Origin: a virus
Reading direction: 5' to 3' (one strand)
Length of the DNA: 28,430 nt
IMG/VR virus record: IMGVR_UViG_3300020411_002586
Location: 1-28,430 of that record
Part shown: positions 1-6,186 of the stretch, in pieces
Layout of the letters: every line of letters begins with the position of its first letter
Numbering within the stretch: the stretch's first letter is position 1
Position numbers and translations under genes: made by a program
Notes under the pieces: generated by a model
Told to the model about the DNA's origin: nothing
Database searches by the model: none
Seen by the model: only the letters and a program-made list of their open reading frames with translations

Positions 1-36
1 CAACAAAAGACTCTTGACAAGCTAGAGCAAGAGTGA
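1..36 (+). CDS. C-terminal fragment of an upstream gene
   Basis: Frame 1 is open from the left edge and ends at a TGA at 34-36. The last residues read QQKTLDKLEQE, a charged, probably helical or coiled-coil tail. Only eleven residues are visible, so no function can be given. The same-strand direction and the short distance to the ssb gene fit the tight packing of the rest of the window. Confidence 0.4.
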   Translation, partial: QQKTLDKLEQE

Positions 37-42
37 TACATT
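14..42 (+). promoter_or_regulatory. Probable sigma70 promoter upstream of ssb
   Basis: A perfect TTGACA at 14-19 is followed after 17 bases by TACATT (37-42), 4 of 6 matches to the -10 consensus. A second -10-like TATACT lies at 63-68 but has no good -35. CTCTTG (11-16) and CAAGAG (28-33) form an inverted repeat across the -35 region. The ssb start at 94 would have a leader of about 45 bases. Confidence 0.4.
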
Positions 43-93
43 AGATATCAAGGAACGCTTGATATACTTTAGACATCAAAAAGGAGAAAAAAC

Positions 94-867
94 ATGTCAA
101 TCAATATGGAACTAATGAGACAAAAACTTGCCGCGTTGCGTGGTGAGGGAACAAGAGATAATGGTCCATCTATCTGGTTTAAGCCAGAAGAAGGTGATCA
201 AGATATTCGGATCGTACCGACAAGTGACGGTGATCCACTTAAGGAAATGTTTTTCCACTACAACGTGGGTGAACATAAAGGCGGCGTCCTTTGTCCGAAG
301 CGTAACTTCGGAGAGCGATGCCCAATTTGCGATTTCGCGTCATCTTTGTGGCGCGAGGGCACTGAGAAAAACGATGATGAAAGCAAGAAGCTAGCTAAGT
401 CACTTTTTGTACGTCAACGTTACTTCTCACCGGTCGTGGTCCGCGGACGCGAGGAAGAGGGAATCAAGGTATATGGATATGGTAAGACAGCCTATGAGTT
501 GTTGCTGGGCTATATTCTTGATCCAGAATATGGCGATATTACTGATACTGTTGAAGGTACTGATATTACCCTTACTTATACTAAGCCAACGCGTCCCGGT
601 GCATACCCACAGACCAACATGAAAATGCGTCGAAACACTAGCCCCCTCCTGAGTGATGAAGACGCAGTACCCGGGCTTCTTCAAAATATGCCCGATTTTG
701 ACAGTTTGTTTGAGCGCTTGTCGCCTGAACAAGTTGATGCCATTCTTGACGAACAATTGTCGTCCGATTCCTCTGCCGAGGGTCGTTCAAGTGAGACTCA
801 AGCCTATGGTAAGAAAAGTGAAGCCAGCGATGTTGACAAGGCATTTGATGAATTGATGGCCGGTTGA
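94..867 (+). CDS. Single-stranded DNA-binding protein, T4 gp32-like
   Basis: A 257-residue protein of the gp32 type, which coats single-stranded DNA during replication and recombination and contacts recombinase, helicase and polymerase. Residues 55-79 hold the zinc-site pattern of gp32: H55, C67, C76 and C79, with the CPIC knuckle, in the spacing seen in T4 (H64, C77, C87, C90). The OB-fold region runs to about residue 190. A Ser/Glu/Asp-rich linker follows, ending in the acidic tip DVDKAFDELMAG, which corresponds to the gp32 tail used for protein-protein contacts. The start has an AAGGAG ribosome site 8 bases upstream. Length is a little under T4 gp32 (301). Its stop codon lies inside a TTGACA hexamer. 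The family call rests on the zinc motif, tail and phage context. Confidence 0.85.
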   Translation: MSINMELMRQKLAALRGEGTRDNGPSIWFKPEEGDQDIRIVPTSDGDPLKEMFFHYNVGEHKGGVLCPKRNFGERCPICDFASSLWREGTEKNDDESKKLAKSLFVRQRYFSPVVVRGREEEGIKVYGYGKTAYELLLGYILDPEYGDITDTVEGTDITLTYTKPTRPGAYPQTNMKMRRNTSPLLSDEDAVPGLLQNMPDFDSLFERLSPEQVDAILDEQLSSDSSAEGRSSETQAYGKKSEASDVDKAFDELMAG

Positions 868-883
868 CAAATTAAAGCCGATC

Positions 884-911
884 CGCCCCGGTTACAATAG
901 GGCGCTCTTTT
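884..911 (+). terminator. Probable rho-independent terminator after ssb
   Basis: CGCCC (884-888) pairs with GGGCG (900-904) across an 11-base loop, followed by CTCTTTT (905-911). The short GC stem and T run 17 bases after the ssb stop fit a modest intrinsic terminator. The TACAAT in the loop could be mistaken for a -10 box. Confidence 0.5.
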
Positions 912-939
912 AATCTAAAAACATAGAAGGAGTATTATT

Positions 940-1221
940 ATGTTAGATTGGTTAAAGTCCGTATGGGCTAGATGGAAAGTGCAGGTTAGTTTTGTTGGAG
1001 GCGCCCTTGTGGTCGCAACCACATACGGAACTTGCACAGTCGATCCACCCTCTGTATCAGAGGCTACAACGACAACTGAGGAAACAATCACTGTATTGCC
1101 AACTGCCTCAACTACAACTACGGACGATGCCGCTAGCGGCACCACCGAAGAAGCTACAACCACTACAACGGAAGAAGCTTCAGGCGACGAAGCCGCCGAA
1201 ACTACAACTACTACTGAATAG
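940..1221 (+). CDS. Small membrane-anchored protein with Thr/Glu-rich tail
   Basis: 93 residues. Residues 1-13 are amphipathic and basic (KSVWARWK). Residues about 14-32 are hydrophobic and look like an uncleaved signal anchor or signal peptide. A cysteine at about residue 31 (TYGTC) is not a canonical lipobox. The remaining 55 residues are a low-complexity mix of Thr, Glu, Ala and Asp, including runs of four or five Thr, with mucin-like composition and no predicted fold. An AAGGAG site (927-932) precedes the ATG. Together with the following 36-residue lipoprotein it forms a two-gene envelope cassette, each gene ending in the same hairpin repeat. No family is recognised. A role at the cell surface (lysis or superinfection exclusion) is inference from topology only. 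Confidence 0.6.
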   Translation: MLDWLKSVWARWKVQVSFVGGALVVATTYGTCTVDPPSVSEATTTTEETITVLPTASTTTTDDAASGTTEEATTTTTEEASGDEAAETTTTTE

Positions 1222-1224
1222 TAT

Positions 1225-1258
1225 AAAAAGCCGCTGGCAGACCGGTGAAAAGTCTGCC
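1225..1258 (+). repeat. Hairpin repeat, copy 1
   Basis: A 34-base element 33/34 identical to 1388-1421. It contains the stem GGCAGAC (1236-1242) / GTCTGCC (1252-1258), extended by AAAGC/GCTTT around a 4-base bulge. No long T run follows, and the next gene's AAGGAG site begins at 1264. This copy may therefore attenuate or process the mRNA rather than fully terminate it. Confidence 0.8.
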
Positions 1259-1277
1259 GCTTTAAGGAGACAATAAA

Positions 1278-1388
1278 ATGAGATTCGTTCTACCAGTTCT
1301 TGCTGCTAGCCTTTTTATGGGTTGCGGCGATAAGGATGAGGACACCGCGGAAGACACCGCAGACTCTGTTGATACTGCAGCAGAGTGA
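1278..1388 (+). CDS. Putative 36-residue lipoprotein
   Basis: ATG at 1278 follows AAGGAG (1264-1269). The 36-codon product starts MRFVLPVLAASLFMGCG: one basic residue, a 12-residue hydrophobic stretch, then a lipobox-like FMGC ending at C16. The mature part would be about 21 residues made almost entirely of Asp, Glu, Thr and Ala (DKDEDTAEDTADSVDTAAE). This layout matches very small bacterial lipoproteins and plasmid-type lysis lipoproteins, which are acylated at the cysteine and inserted in the envelope. It is flanked by the duplicated hairpins and followed by a clear terminator. No homologue is recognised. A lysis or host-surface role is inferred. Confidence 0.65.
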   Translation: MRFVLPVLAASLFMGCGDKDEDTAEDTADSVDTAAE

Positions 1389-1429
1389 AAAAGCCGCTGG
1401 CAGACCGGTAAAAAGTCTGCCATTTTTTT
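1388..1429 (+). terminator. Rho-independent terminator (hairpin repeat copy 2)
   Basis: Second copy of the 34-base repeat (1388-1421): stem GGCAGAC (1399-1405) / GTCTGCC (1415-1421), loop CGGTAAAAA, then seven T at 1423-1429. It begins at the last base of the lipoprotein stop codon. This is the strongest intrinsic terminator in the left half of the window and insulates the strong promoter that starts 12 bases later. Confidence 0.85.
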
Positions 1430-1440
1430 AAAAATAATTC

Positions 1441-1468
1441 TTGACATTTAAAATCATGGTGTTATAAT
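1441..1468 (+). promoter_or_regulatory. Strong sigma70 promoter for the ParB-like/dam operon
   Basis: TTGACA (1441-1446), 16-base spacer, TATAAT (1463-1468), preceded by TG to give the extended -10 TGTTATAAT. All twelve consensus positions match. It lies directly after a terminator and upstream of the gene at 1583. Confidence 0.85.
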
Positions 1469-1582
1469 AAGAATATCCAAATTGTGGTGAGGATCATAAA
1501 AATCCACTATTAACAACAAGTGTAATTGCTACGGCTACCCGCTTGCCATTATTAAAGGCCACTGGCCAAGGGAGACATATTT
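1469..1582 (+). other. Leader of about 105 bases without a recognised element
   Basis: This is the longest untranslated leader in the window; other promoters here lie 15-20 bases from their start codons. It contains GGAT/ATCC and GGCC/GGCC short stems but no stable fold I can support, no tRNA and no known riboswitch core. The AAGGGAG ribosome site is at its end, ahead of ATG 1583. The unusual length might mean RNA-level control. Confidence 0.3.
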
Positions 1583-2689
1583 ATGGATAATGTTAATGAC
1601 GCGAGTACTGGCGCTGAAACCAGTATCATGAACGCCAACGACCTAAACATCGTTGACATCTACACAAACAATCCGCGTGTTCGCACCGGCTTTAACAACA
1701 CAGGTACAATCAATCTTGATGATTTTGAAAAACTTATAAAGATTGAATTTAACGACGCGAAGTTTTCACATTTTGACTGGCTTGATTTGCAAACAGTTGA
1801 TTTGAATTCCTCCAATTGGAAGAACATTGGAATCCGCGATAAAGATGACGAAGAAGGTCGCATTGAGAGTTTCCAAGTTTCTTTTCGTCAATTAGGGTAT
1901 GACATGTCGGAGTATCCTGCTTGTATTGATACCGATGAGATGGTACTTGAAGGTCGCGGTCGAATAAAGTCAGCGATCTTAAACGGAGAACGCTGGATGC
2001 CAGTCGCTGTTTATACACGTAGCGACACGTCTGAGCGAAACACTGTGACTAACGGATTGATTGCTAACCAGAAGAAGCCTGTTTTTATGTCTAGTTTTAA
2101 CGACTATGTGGCGGCTGGTGTTAATTTGATTGCGAAGGACGAACTGGAAGCTTCAAACGAAGCCGTTGATAACTGGTTAATTCACGAAGTTAAGATTGAC
2201 CGTCGTTATGACAACAGCATTAACGGTATGAGAACGAAGATCCGTAACGCTATTATAAGTCGCTCTCAGGTTGATAACAGTCTTATCTGGTCTTTGAGCA
2301 AGAAAGAAGCCGAGAAGTGGATAAAGACTAATCTTGGATTAGCCAAAGCTGATTTTGTTCTTGTTAACATGGCTGATAATGAGACTTATGCTGAGCGCGC
2401 TTGGCGCCACATTCGTGATGCACTTAAAAATGGCCGTGAACCTGTGAACTTGATCTTCTATACCACTGATACTAGCCCAACAGCTGCTCGCGCTGGTCTC
2501 AAGAAGTCTATGCAATACATCGAAGACTTGTATCTCGATTCTTGGGAAGTGGTTAACAGTCAATTATCAAGTGAAATCACTTTGGTTGCCCCAGCGAAGC
2601 GTCCTTATGTTTTTATGGGTGCGGTACCGCAAATTGTGCAAAGCCACAACATCAACGGTTGCAACTTGGTTTCGGTTAACAAGTACTGA
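1583..2689 (+). CDS. ParB/sulfiredoxin-fold-like protein
   Basis: 368 residues. The segment at about 117-143 reads like a ParB-type core: MVLEGRGRIKSAILNGERW followed by MPVAVY. This corresponds to the DGHRR...A....G...PV.V pattern of ParB-N and Srx-fold proteins, where the GxxR motif binds nucleotide or DNA. The remaining 220 residues are not recognised. Phage ParB-like proteins are often encoded beside DNA methyltransferases, and here the stop codon overlaps the next start (TGATG at 2687-2691), so the two are translationally coupled. A role in DNA binding, methylation targeting or nicking is inference. Start chosen by the AGGGAG site about 8 bases upstream of ATG 1583; an in-frame ATG at residue 16 is possible. 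Confidence 0.5.
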   Translation: MDNVNDASTGAETSIMNANDLNIVDIYTNNPRVRTGFNNTGTINLDDFEKLIKIEFNDAKFSHFDWLDLQTVDLNSSNWKNIGIRDKDDEEGRIESFQVSFRQLGYDMSEYPACIDTDEMVLEGRGRIKSAILNGERWMPVAVYTRSDTSERNTVTNGLIANQKKPVFMSSFNDYVAAGVNLIAKDELEASNEAVDNWLIHEVKIDRRYDNSINGMRTKIRNAIISRSQVDNSLIWSLSKKEAEKWIKTNLGLAKADFVLVNMADNETYAERAWRHIRDALKNGREPVNLIFYTTDTSPTAARAGLKKSMQYIEDLYLDSWEVVNSQLSSEITLVAPAKRPYVFMGAVPQIVQSHNINGCNLVSVNKY

Positions 2690-3546
2690 TGAAAACGCCG
2701 TTAAGATATCCCGGTGGAAAATCACGGGCTGTCGAAACACTCATGAGTTTCGTTCCCGAGGATTGTGGTGAGATTTGCTCACCCTTTCTCGGGGGCGGCT
2801 CGTTTGAGTTGGCTTTGGCAGAAAAAGGAATTAAAGTCCATGCGTACGATGCGTTTAAACCGATTATATGGTTTTGGGATGCAATCTTAAAAGATCCTGA
2901 CAAGCTCGCGACCATAGCCGACTTGTATCGTCGAAAGAAAACATACAAGTACACGAAGCCCGGCGCCGACAAAGATGGCAACCCGCATGCGGAACAGAAA
3001 ATAAGAGCGTTAGGCTTACCAGAAAAAGATTTTTACAGATTTCGTGAAGAGATCTTGTTTGCGCTACAATCAAACCACCCATTTACGTTTGATGCTGCCG
3101 CTAAAGTTTACGCTATTAATCGTAGCAGCTTTTCAGGCGCCACATTCTCAGGTGGTTTTTCAGAGAGAGCTAGCTATGCTAGATTTACTGATAGTCAGAT
3201 TGAGTATGTCAGAAACTTTAAGGTTGACAATTTTACCGTCAAGCGCGCAGACTTTAAGGACTCAATTAAAAAACACAAGGATTGTCATTTATACCTTGAC
3301 CCTCCTTATTTCTTAGATACAGCGAGAGCAAAGCTGTACGGAGTCGAGGGTGATATGCATTCGTTCTTTCCGCACATGGCCTTATATTCTATTCTTAGAA
3401 AAAGAGATAATTGGATCTTATCATACAATGATTGTGAAGAGGTCAGAGAGTTATACAGAGATTATCAGATCCACGACGCAGAGTGGACCTATGGCATGAA
3501 TAGAAGCAAAAAATCATCTGAGATTGTCATAACAAACTTAAAATAA
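2689..3546 (+). CDS. dam: D12-class DNA adenine N6-methyltransferase
   Basis: 285 residues, the normal size of Dam/DpnM-type enzymes, which transfer a methyl group from S-adenosylmethionine to adenine N6 in DNA. The class signature is complete: N-terminal RYPGGKSR (6-13), AdoMet-binding motif I PFLGGGSFE (32-40), the NRSSFSG region (144-150) and catalytic motif IV DPPYF (204-208). The order I then IV is that of the alpha (D12) group, whose usual target is GATC. Specificity cannot be read from sequence. It starts within the stop codon of the ParB-like gene. Likely roles are protection from host restriction or marking phage DNA. A degenerate paralogue lies at 27582-28340 and an unrelated adenine methyltransferase at 18434-18907. 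Confidence 0.92.
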   Translation: MKTPLRYPGGKSRAVETLMSFVPEDCGEICSPFLGGGSFELALAEKGIKVHAYDAFKPIIWFWDAILKDPDKLATIADLYRRKKTYKYTKPGADKDGNPHAEQKIRALGLPEKDFYRFREEILFALQSNHPFTFDAAAKVYAINRSSFSGATFSGGFSERASYARFTDSQIEYVRNFKVDNFTVKRADFKDSIKKHKDCHLYLDPPYFLDTARAKLYGVEGDMHSFFPHMALYSILRKRDNWILSYNDCEEVRELYRDYQIHDAEWTYGMNRSKKSSEIVITNLK

Positions 3547-3549
3547 TCC

Positions 3550-3578
3550 TTGCCTTTTGGCACTGAATCGATTATAAT
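3550..3578 (+). promoter_or_regulatory. Sigma70-type promoter for the recombinase gene
   Basis: TTGCCT (3550-3555), 17-base spacer, perfect TATAAT (3573-3578). The recombinase ATG is at 3601, giving a predicted leader of about 16 bases that holds only the AAGGAG site. The spacer start carries a small dyad, TGCC TTTT GGCA (3551-3562). Confidence 0.7.
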
Positions 3579-3600
3579 ATTATTAACACAAGGAGTGACC

Positions 3601-4719
3601 ATGGCAAAAGCCAAAGCTGGTCGTGTCTCTATGCACGATCTTATGAAACTAGTAAATAAAAAAGCTGGACGTGAGGTGGCACACGATCTTACCACCGACA
3701 ATCCCACATCTGTTAAGGAGTGGATACCAACCGGTTCCCGGTGGCTTGACTCAATTATCTGTAAGGGTCAGCTAGCAGGTATTCCAGTTGGCAAAATTAC
3801 AGAGATTGCTGGACTTCAATCAACTGGTAAATCTTATATGGCAGCACAGATTGCCGCAAACGCTCAAAAGCAAGGTAAGCTTGTGGTTTACTTTGATTCT
3901 GAGTCTGCGATTGATCCAAGCTTTCTTGAGCGAGCAGGCTGTGACCTTGAAAGACTTATGTATGTACAGGCTTCATCTGTTGAGTTTGTATTAGAGACTA
4001 TCGAAGAGTTATTGGGAGCATCAGAAGATCAGCTTGTGTTGATTTGGGATTCATTAGCGTTTACTCCGTCTATATCAGATGTCGAAGGCGACTTCAACCC
4101 ACAGTCCACGGTTGCTACCAAAGCACGTATTTTGGCAAAAGGTATGTCTAAGCTTGTAATTCCCATTGCAGATCAAAAAGCAACCTTTATTGTCTTGAAC
4201 CAATTGAAGACTAATATTCCGCAAGGTCCGATGGCAAGACAAATTGCAATGACAACACCTTATATCACGCCCGGTGGTAAAGCGATGCATTATTCGTACT
4301 CTCTGCGTATCTGGCTCACAGGTCGCAAGTCTAAGGCCGCGGCTGTGCTGGATGAAAAAGGTTTCAAGATTGGTTCAGAGGTTAAAGTTAAACTTGAGAA
4401 GTCACGTTTTGGGACGGAAGGACGAAACTGCACATTTAGAATTCTATGGGGTACTCATGATATTGGTATTCAAGATCAAGAATCATGGTTTGACGCTGTT
4501 AAGGGTGCTAAACAAATGCAATCCGCAGGCTCTTGGTATACTTTGACAATGGGCGACTACACCAAAAAGTTTCAACCATCAAAGTGGACTGAACTTGTCA
4601 AAAACGACGAAGAGTTCAGAAACAAGATTATTGAACTTATGGAAGTTGAGGTAATTCAAAAGTTTGACTCACGCGAGGGTAATGCTGCAGATTATTACGA
4701 CGACGAAGAAGTTGCATAA
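3601..4719 (+). CDS. UvsX/RecA-like strand-exchange recombinase
   Basis: 372 residues from the ATG at 3601. An upstream in-frame TTG at 3550 is rejected because it overlaps the promoter. The RecA fold is clear: Walker A GLQSTGKS (71-78), the catalytic-glutamate region FDSESAIDPSF (99-109) typical of UvsX/RecA, Walker B LVLIWDS (145-151), and a loop-2 region after LNQLKTN. The spacing and the phage setting match T4 UvsX (391 residues) better than bacterial RecA. The enzyme polymerises on single-stranded DNA after gp32 displacement and drives ATP-dependent strand exchange for recombination-dependent replication and repair. The tail is acidic (YYDDEEVA), as in other RecA-family proteins. It has its own promoter and is followed by the repair operon. 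Confidence 0.92.
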   Translation: MAKAKAGRVSMHDLMKLVNKKAGREVAHDLTTDNPTSVKEWIPTGSRWLDSIICKGQLAGIPVGKITEIAGLQSTGKSYMAAQIAANAQKQGKLVVYFDSESAIDPSFLERAGCDLERLMYVQASSVEFVLETIEELLGASEDQLVLIWDSLAFTPSISDVEGDFNPQSTVATKARILAKGMSKLVIPIADQKATFIVLNQLKTNIPQGPMARQIAMTTPYITPGGKAMHYSYSLRIWLTGRKSKAAAVLDEKGFKIGSEVKVKLEKSRFGTEGRNCTFRILWGTHDIGIQDQESWFDAVKGAKQMQSAGSWYTLTMGDYTKKFQPSKWTELVKNDEEFRNKIIELMEVEVIQKFDSREGNAADYYDDEEVA

Positions 4720-4720
4720 A

Positions 4721-4753
4721 ACACTTGACAAGTGTGTCGTAAGCGTATATACT
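4721..4753 (+). promoter_or_regulatory. Promoter with palindromic operator-like -35 region (uvdE operon)
   Basis: TTGACA (4725-4730), 17 bases, TATACT (4748-4753). The -35 hexamer is embedded in a perfect odd palindrome, ACACTTG-A-CAAGTGT (4721-4735), a plausible repressor or activator site. The start codon is at 4777, so the leader would be about 17 bases and contain only the AGAGGGG ribosome site. Confidence 0.8.
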
Positions 4754-4776
4754 ATTAATATAGACAAGAGGGGTTT

Positions 4777-5712
4777 ATGTCTAACTATCTAGGTTATGCC
4801 TGTATCAATATGGGCTTTTCATCGCTGCCAAAGTCGCAGCGCATCACAACAAATCGTACAATGATCAAGCGTACGTTCAAGGAGCGTGGAATTGGCTATG
4901 CTTCTGAGCTTGCTTTGCAAAATCTACGTGATTTGCACACTATTCTTGAGTGGAATCTTGAGCATGATATTTACTTTTATCGGCTTTCTTCCGATATTAT
5001 TCCGTGGGCGTCCGAGTACAACCTCACAGACATGCCTAATTTTGGCGCTATACACGCCGCAGCACTCAAGGCGGGCAACTTTGCTCGCAAGCATGGAATG
5101 AGACTCACAGCCCATCCTGGCCCGTTTAACAAACTTGCTTCACCAAAGGAGCGAGTCTTTGAGTTGACAAAAACCGATTTGTCAGTGCACGGTGATTTAT
5201 TTGATCTTATTGGACTGCCACGTACACCATTCGCAAAGCTAAACATTCATGTTGGTGCTGCCTATGGCGATAAGCCATTTGCTCTTGACAATTTCTGTCG
5301 TAATTTCGAGCGCTTACCAGACAATGTGCGTTCTCGTTTGACTGTTGAGAACGATGACAAAACTTCTTTGTATTCAACACTTGAGTTGTACGAAGGCGTA
5401 TACAAGCGCATTGGTATACCGATTGTGTTTGACTATCATCATCACATGTTGCATCCTGGTGGACAAACTGAGCAGGAGGCACTGGAACTAGCCTTGTCAA
5501 CATGGGGTGATATCAAGCCAGTCGTACACTACGCTGAGTCTCGCTCTATTGAGCATGGAAATCCTAAAATCAAGCCACAAGCGCATTCTGATTTGGTGTA
5601 CAATACGCTAAATGATTACGGTAACGAGTTTGATATTATGATTGAGGCTAAGCACAAAGAACTTGCGCTGCTTCAGTATCGTGATATATTAAACAAGAAG
5701 AGAGTAGCATGA
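4777..5712 (+). CDS. uvsE: UV damage endonuclease UvdE
   Basis: 311 residues, standard length for UvdE/UvsE. This TIM-barrel, metal-dependent endonuclease nicks DNA 5' of cyclobutane dimers and 6-4 photoproducts to start repair. Diagnostic segments in order: LGYACINMGF (5-14), the RLSSDIIPW strand (69-77), TAHPGPF (111-117), NIHVGAAYGDK (156-166), LTVENDD (188-194), FDYHHHMLHP (218-227), and the HYAESR strand (positions about 252-257). These supply the His, Glu and Asp metal ligands of the family. It leads a tightly overlapping operon with a DUF6435-like peptide, a VOC protein and the 5' nuclease, fitting excision repair in a light-exposed habitat. The stop overlaps the next ATG (ATGA). Confidence 0.93.
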   Translation: MSNYLGYACINMGFSSLPKSQRITTNRTMIKRTFKERGIGYASELALQNLRDLHTILEWNLEHDIYFYRLSSDIIPWASEYNLTDMPNFGAIHAAALKAGNFARKHGMRLTAHPGPFNKLASPKERVFELTKTDLSVHGDLFDLIGLPRTPFAKLNIHVGAAYGDKPFALDNFCRNFERLPDNVRSRLTVENDDKTSLYSTLELYEGVYKRIGIPIVFDYHHHMLHPGGQTEQEALELALSTWGDIKPVVHYAESRSIEHGNPKIKPQAHSDLVYNTLNDYGNEFDIMIEAKHKELALLQYRDILNKKRVA

Positions 5713-5894
5713 TAAGGTTTATCAAAAATTTTTTACAGAAAAGAGAGTCCAATAACATTAGGAAAAAGATTAGCCGCTTGCAAAAAGAAGCCATGGGGTT
5801 TCAACGCAATGGTAATCTTAGACAATATGCGGCTACAATGCAGATGATTGAAAATTTAGAACAACAGTTGGTTTCTAAAGATGACGAGGATTGA
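5709..5894 (+). CDS. DUF6435-like small basic helical protein
   Basis: 61 residues starting in the ATGA overlap with uvsE. The sequence is a basic, two-helix hairpin: an N-terminal amphipathic MIRFIKNF segment, then KKISRLQKEAMGFQRNGNL and a second helix rich in Met and Glu. The pattern of a leading hydrophobic-basic segment, then helix, QRNG turn, helix, resembles the DUF6435 family of short bacterial and phage proteins of unknown function. No catalytic residues are apparent. Its place inside the repair operon suggests co-expression with UvdE but does not give a role. Confidence 0.6.
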   Translation: MIRFIKNFLQKRESNNIRKKISRLQKEAMGFQRNGNLRQYAATMQMIENLEQQLVSKDDED

Positions 5895-6186
5895 CCATAT
5901 TGCTTTGGTTGTCGAAGAGCCCAAGTTAGCAGCCAAATGGTACGAGTTTAATTTTAATGCTGAAATTTTATATCTTGATGATTCGTGGGCATTTATCGAG
6001 TTTGAAAATATTAAAATGGCGTTTGTCAAAAAGGGTATGCACCCGCCGCATTTTGCGTTTGAAGTAGATAACTTTGAAGACATAGACGGCAAAATCAAAA
6101 CACACAGGGACGGCTCCCGCTCTGTGTATAAACGAGATCCATGGGGCAACATTTACGAGTTAATTAATTATGAATATGAAGAGTGA
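5881..6186 (+). CDS. VOC-fold (glyoxalase/bleomycin-resistance) protein
   Basis: 101 residues, about one VOC module pair, the length of small glyoxalase-like domains. It opens with RIDHIALVVEEPKLAAKWY, the classic first beta-alpha unit with H6 as metal ligand, then HFAFEV (about 57-62) and DPWGNIYELI near the end, supplying the usual second His and last Glu. The fold coordinates a divalent metal and serves in isomerisation, dioxygenation or drug sequestration. The substrate here is unknown. It overlaps its upstream neighbour by 14 bases and the 5' nuclease by 17, so all four genes are co-translated. Confidence 0.75.
   Translation: MTRIDHIALVVEEPKLAAKWYEFNFNAEILYLDDSWAFIEFENIKMAFVKKGMHPPHFAFEVDNFEDIDGKIKTHRDGSRSVYKRDPWGNIYELINYEYEE

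Noticed and set aside
833-838. TTGACA inside ssb and several other isolated TTGACA/TTGACT hexamers (for example 3224, 4545, 5163, 14435)
   Set aside because: No -10 box at 15-19 bases downstream.
864-898. TTGACA (864-869) with TACAAT (893-898) as a promoter for the gene at 940
   Set aside because: The spacer is 23 bases, too long for sigma70. The same stretch forms a short GC hairpin plus T run that better fits a terminator.
1469-1582. Riboswitch or tRNA-like fold in the long leader
   Set aside because: No tRNA arms, anticodon loop or known riboswitch core can be recognised. Only 4-base stems are visible.
3550-3600. Upstream TTG start for the recombinase
   Set aside because: These bases are the -35, spacer and -10 of its promoter. 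The ATG at 3601 has AAGGAG and matches family start.
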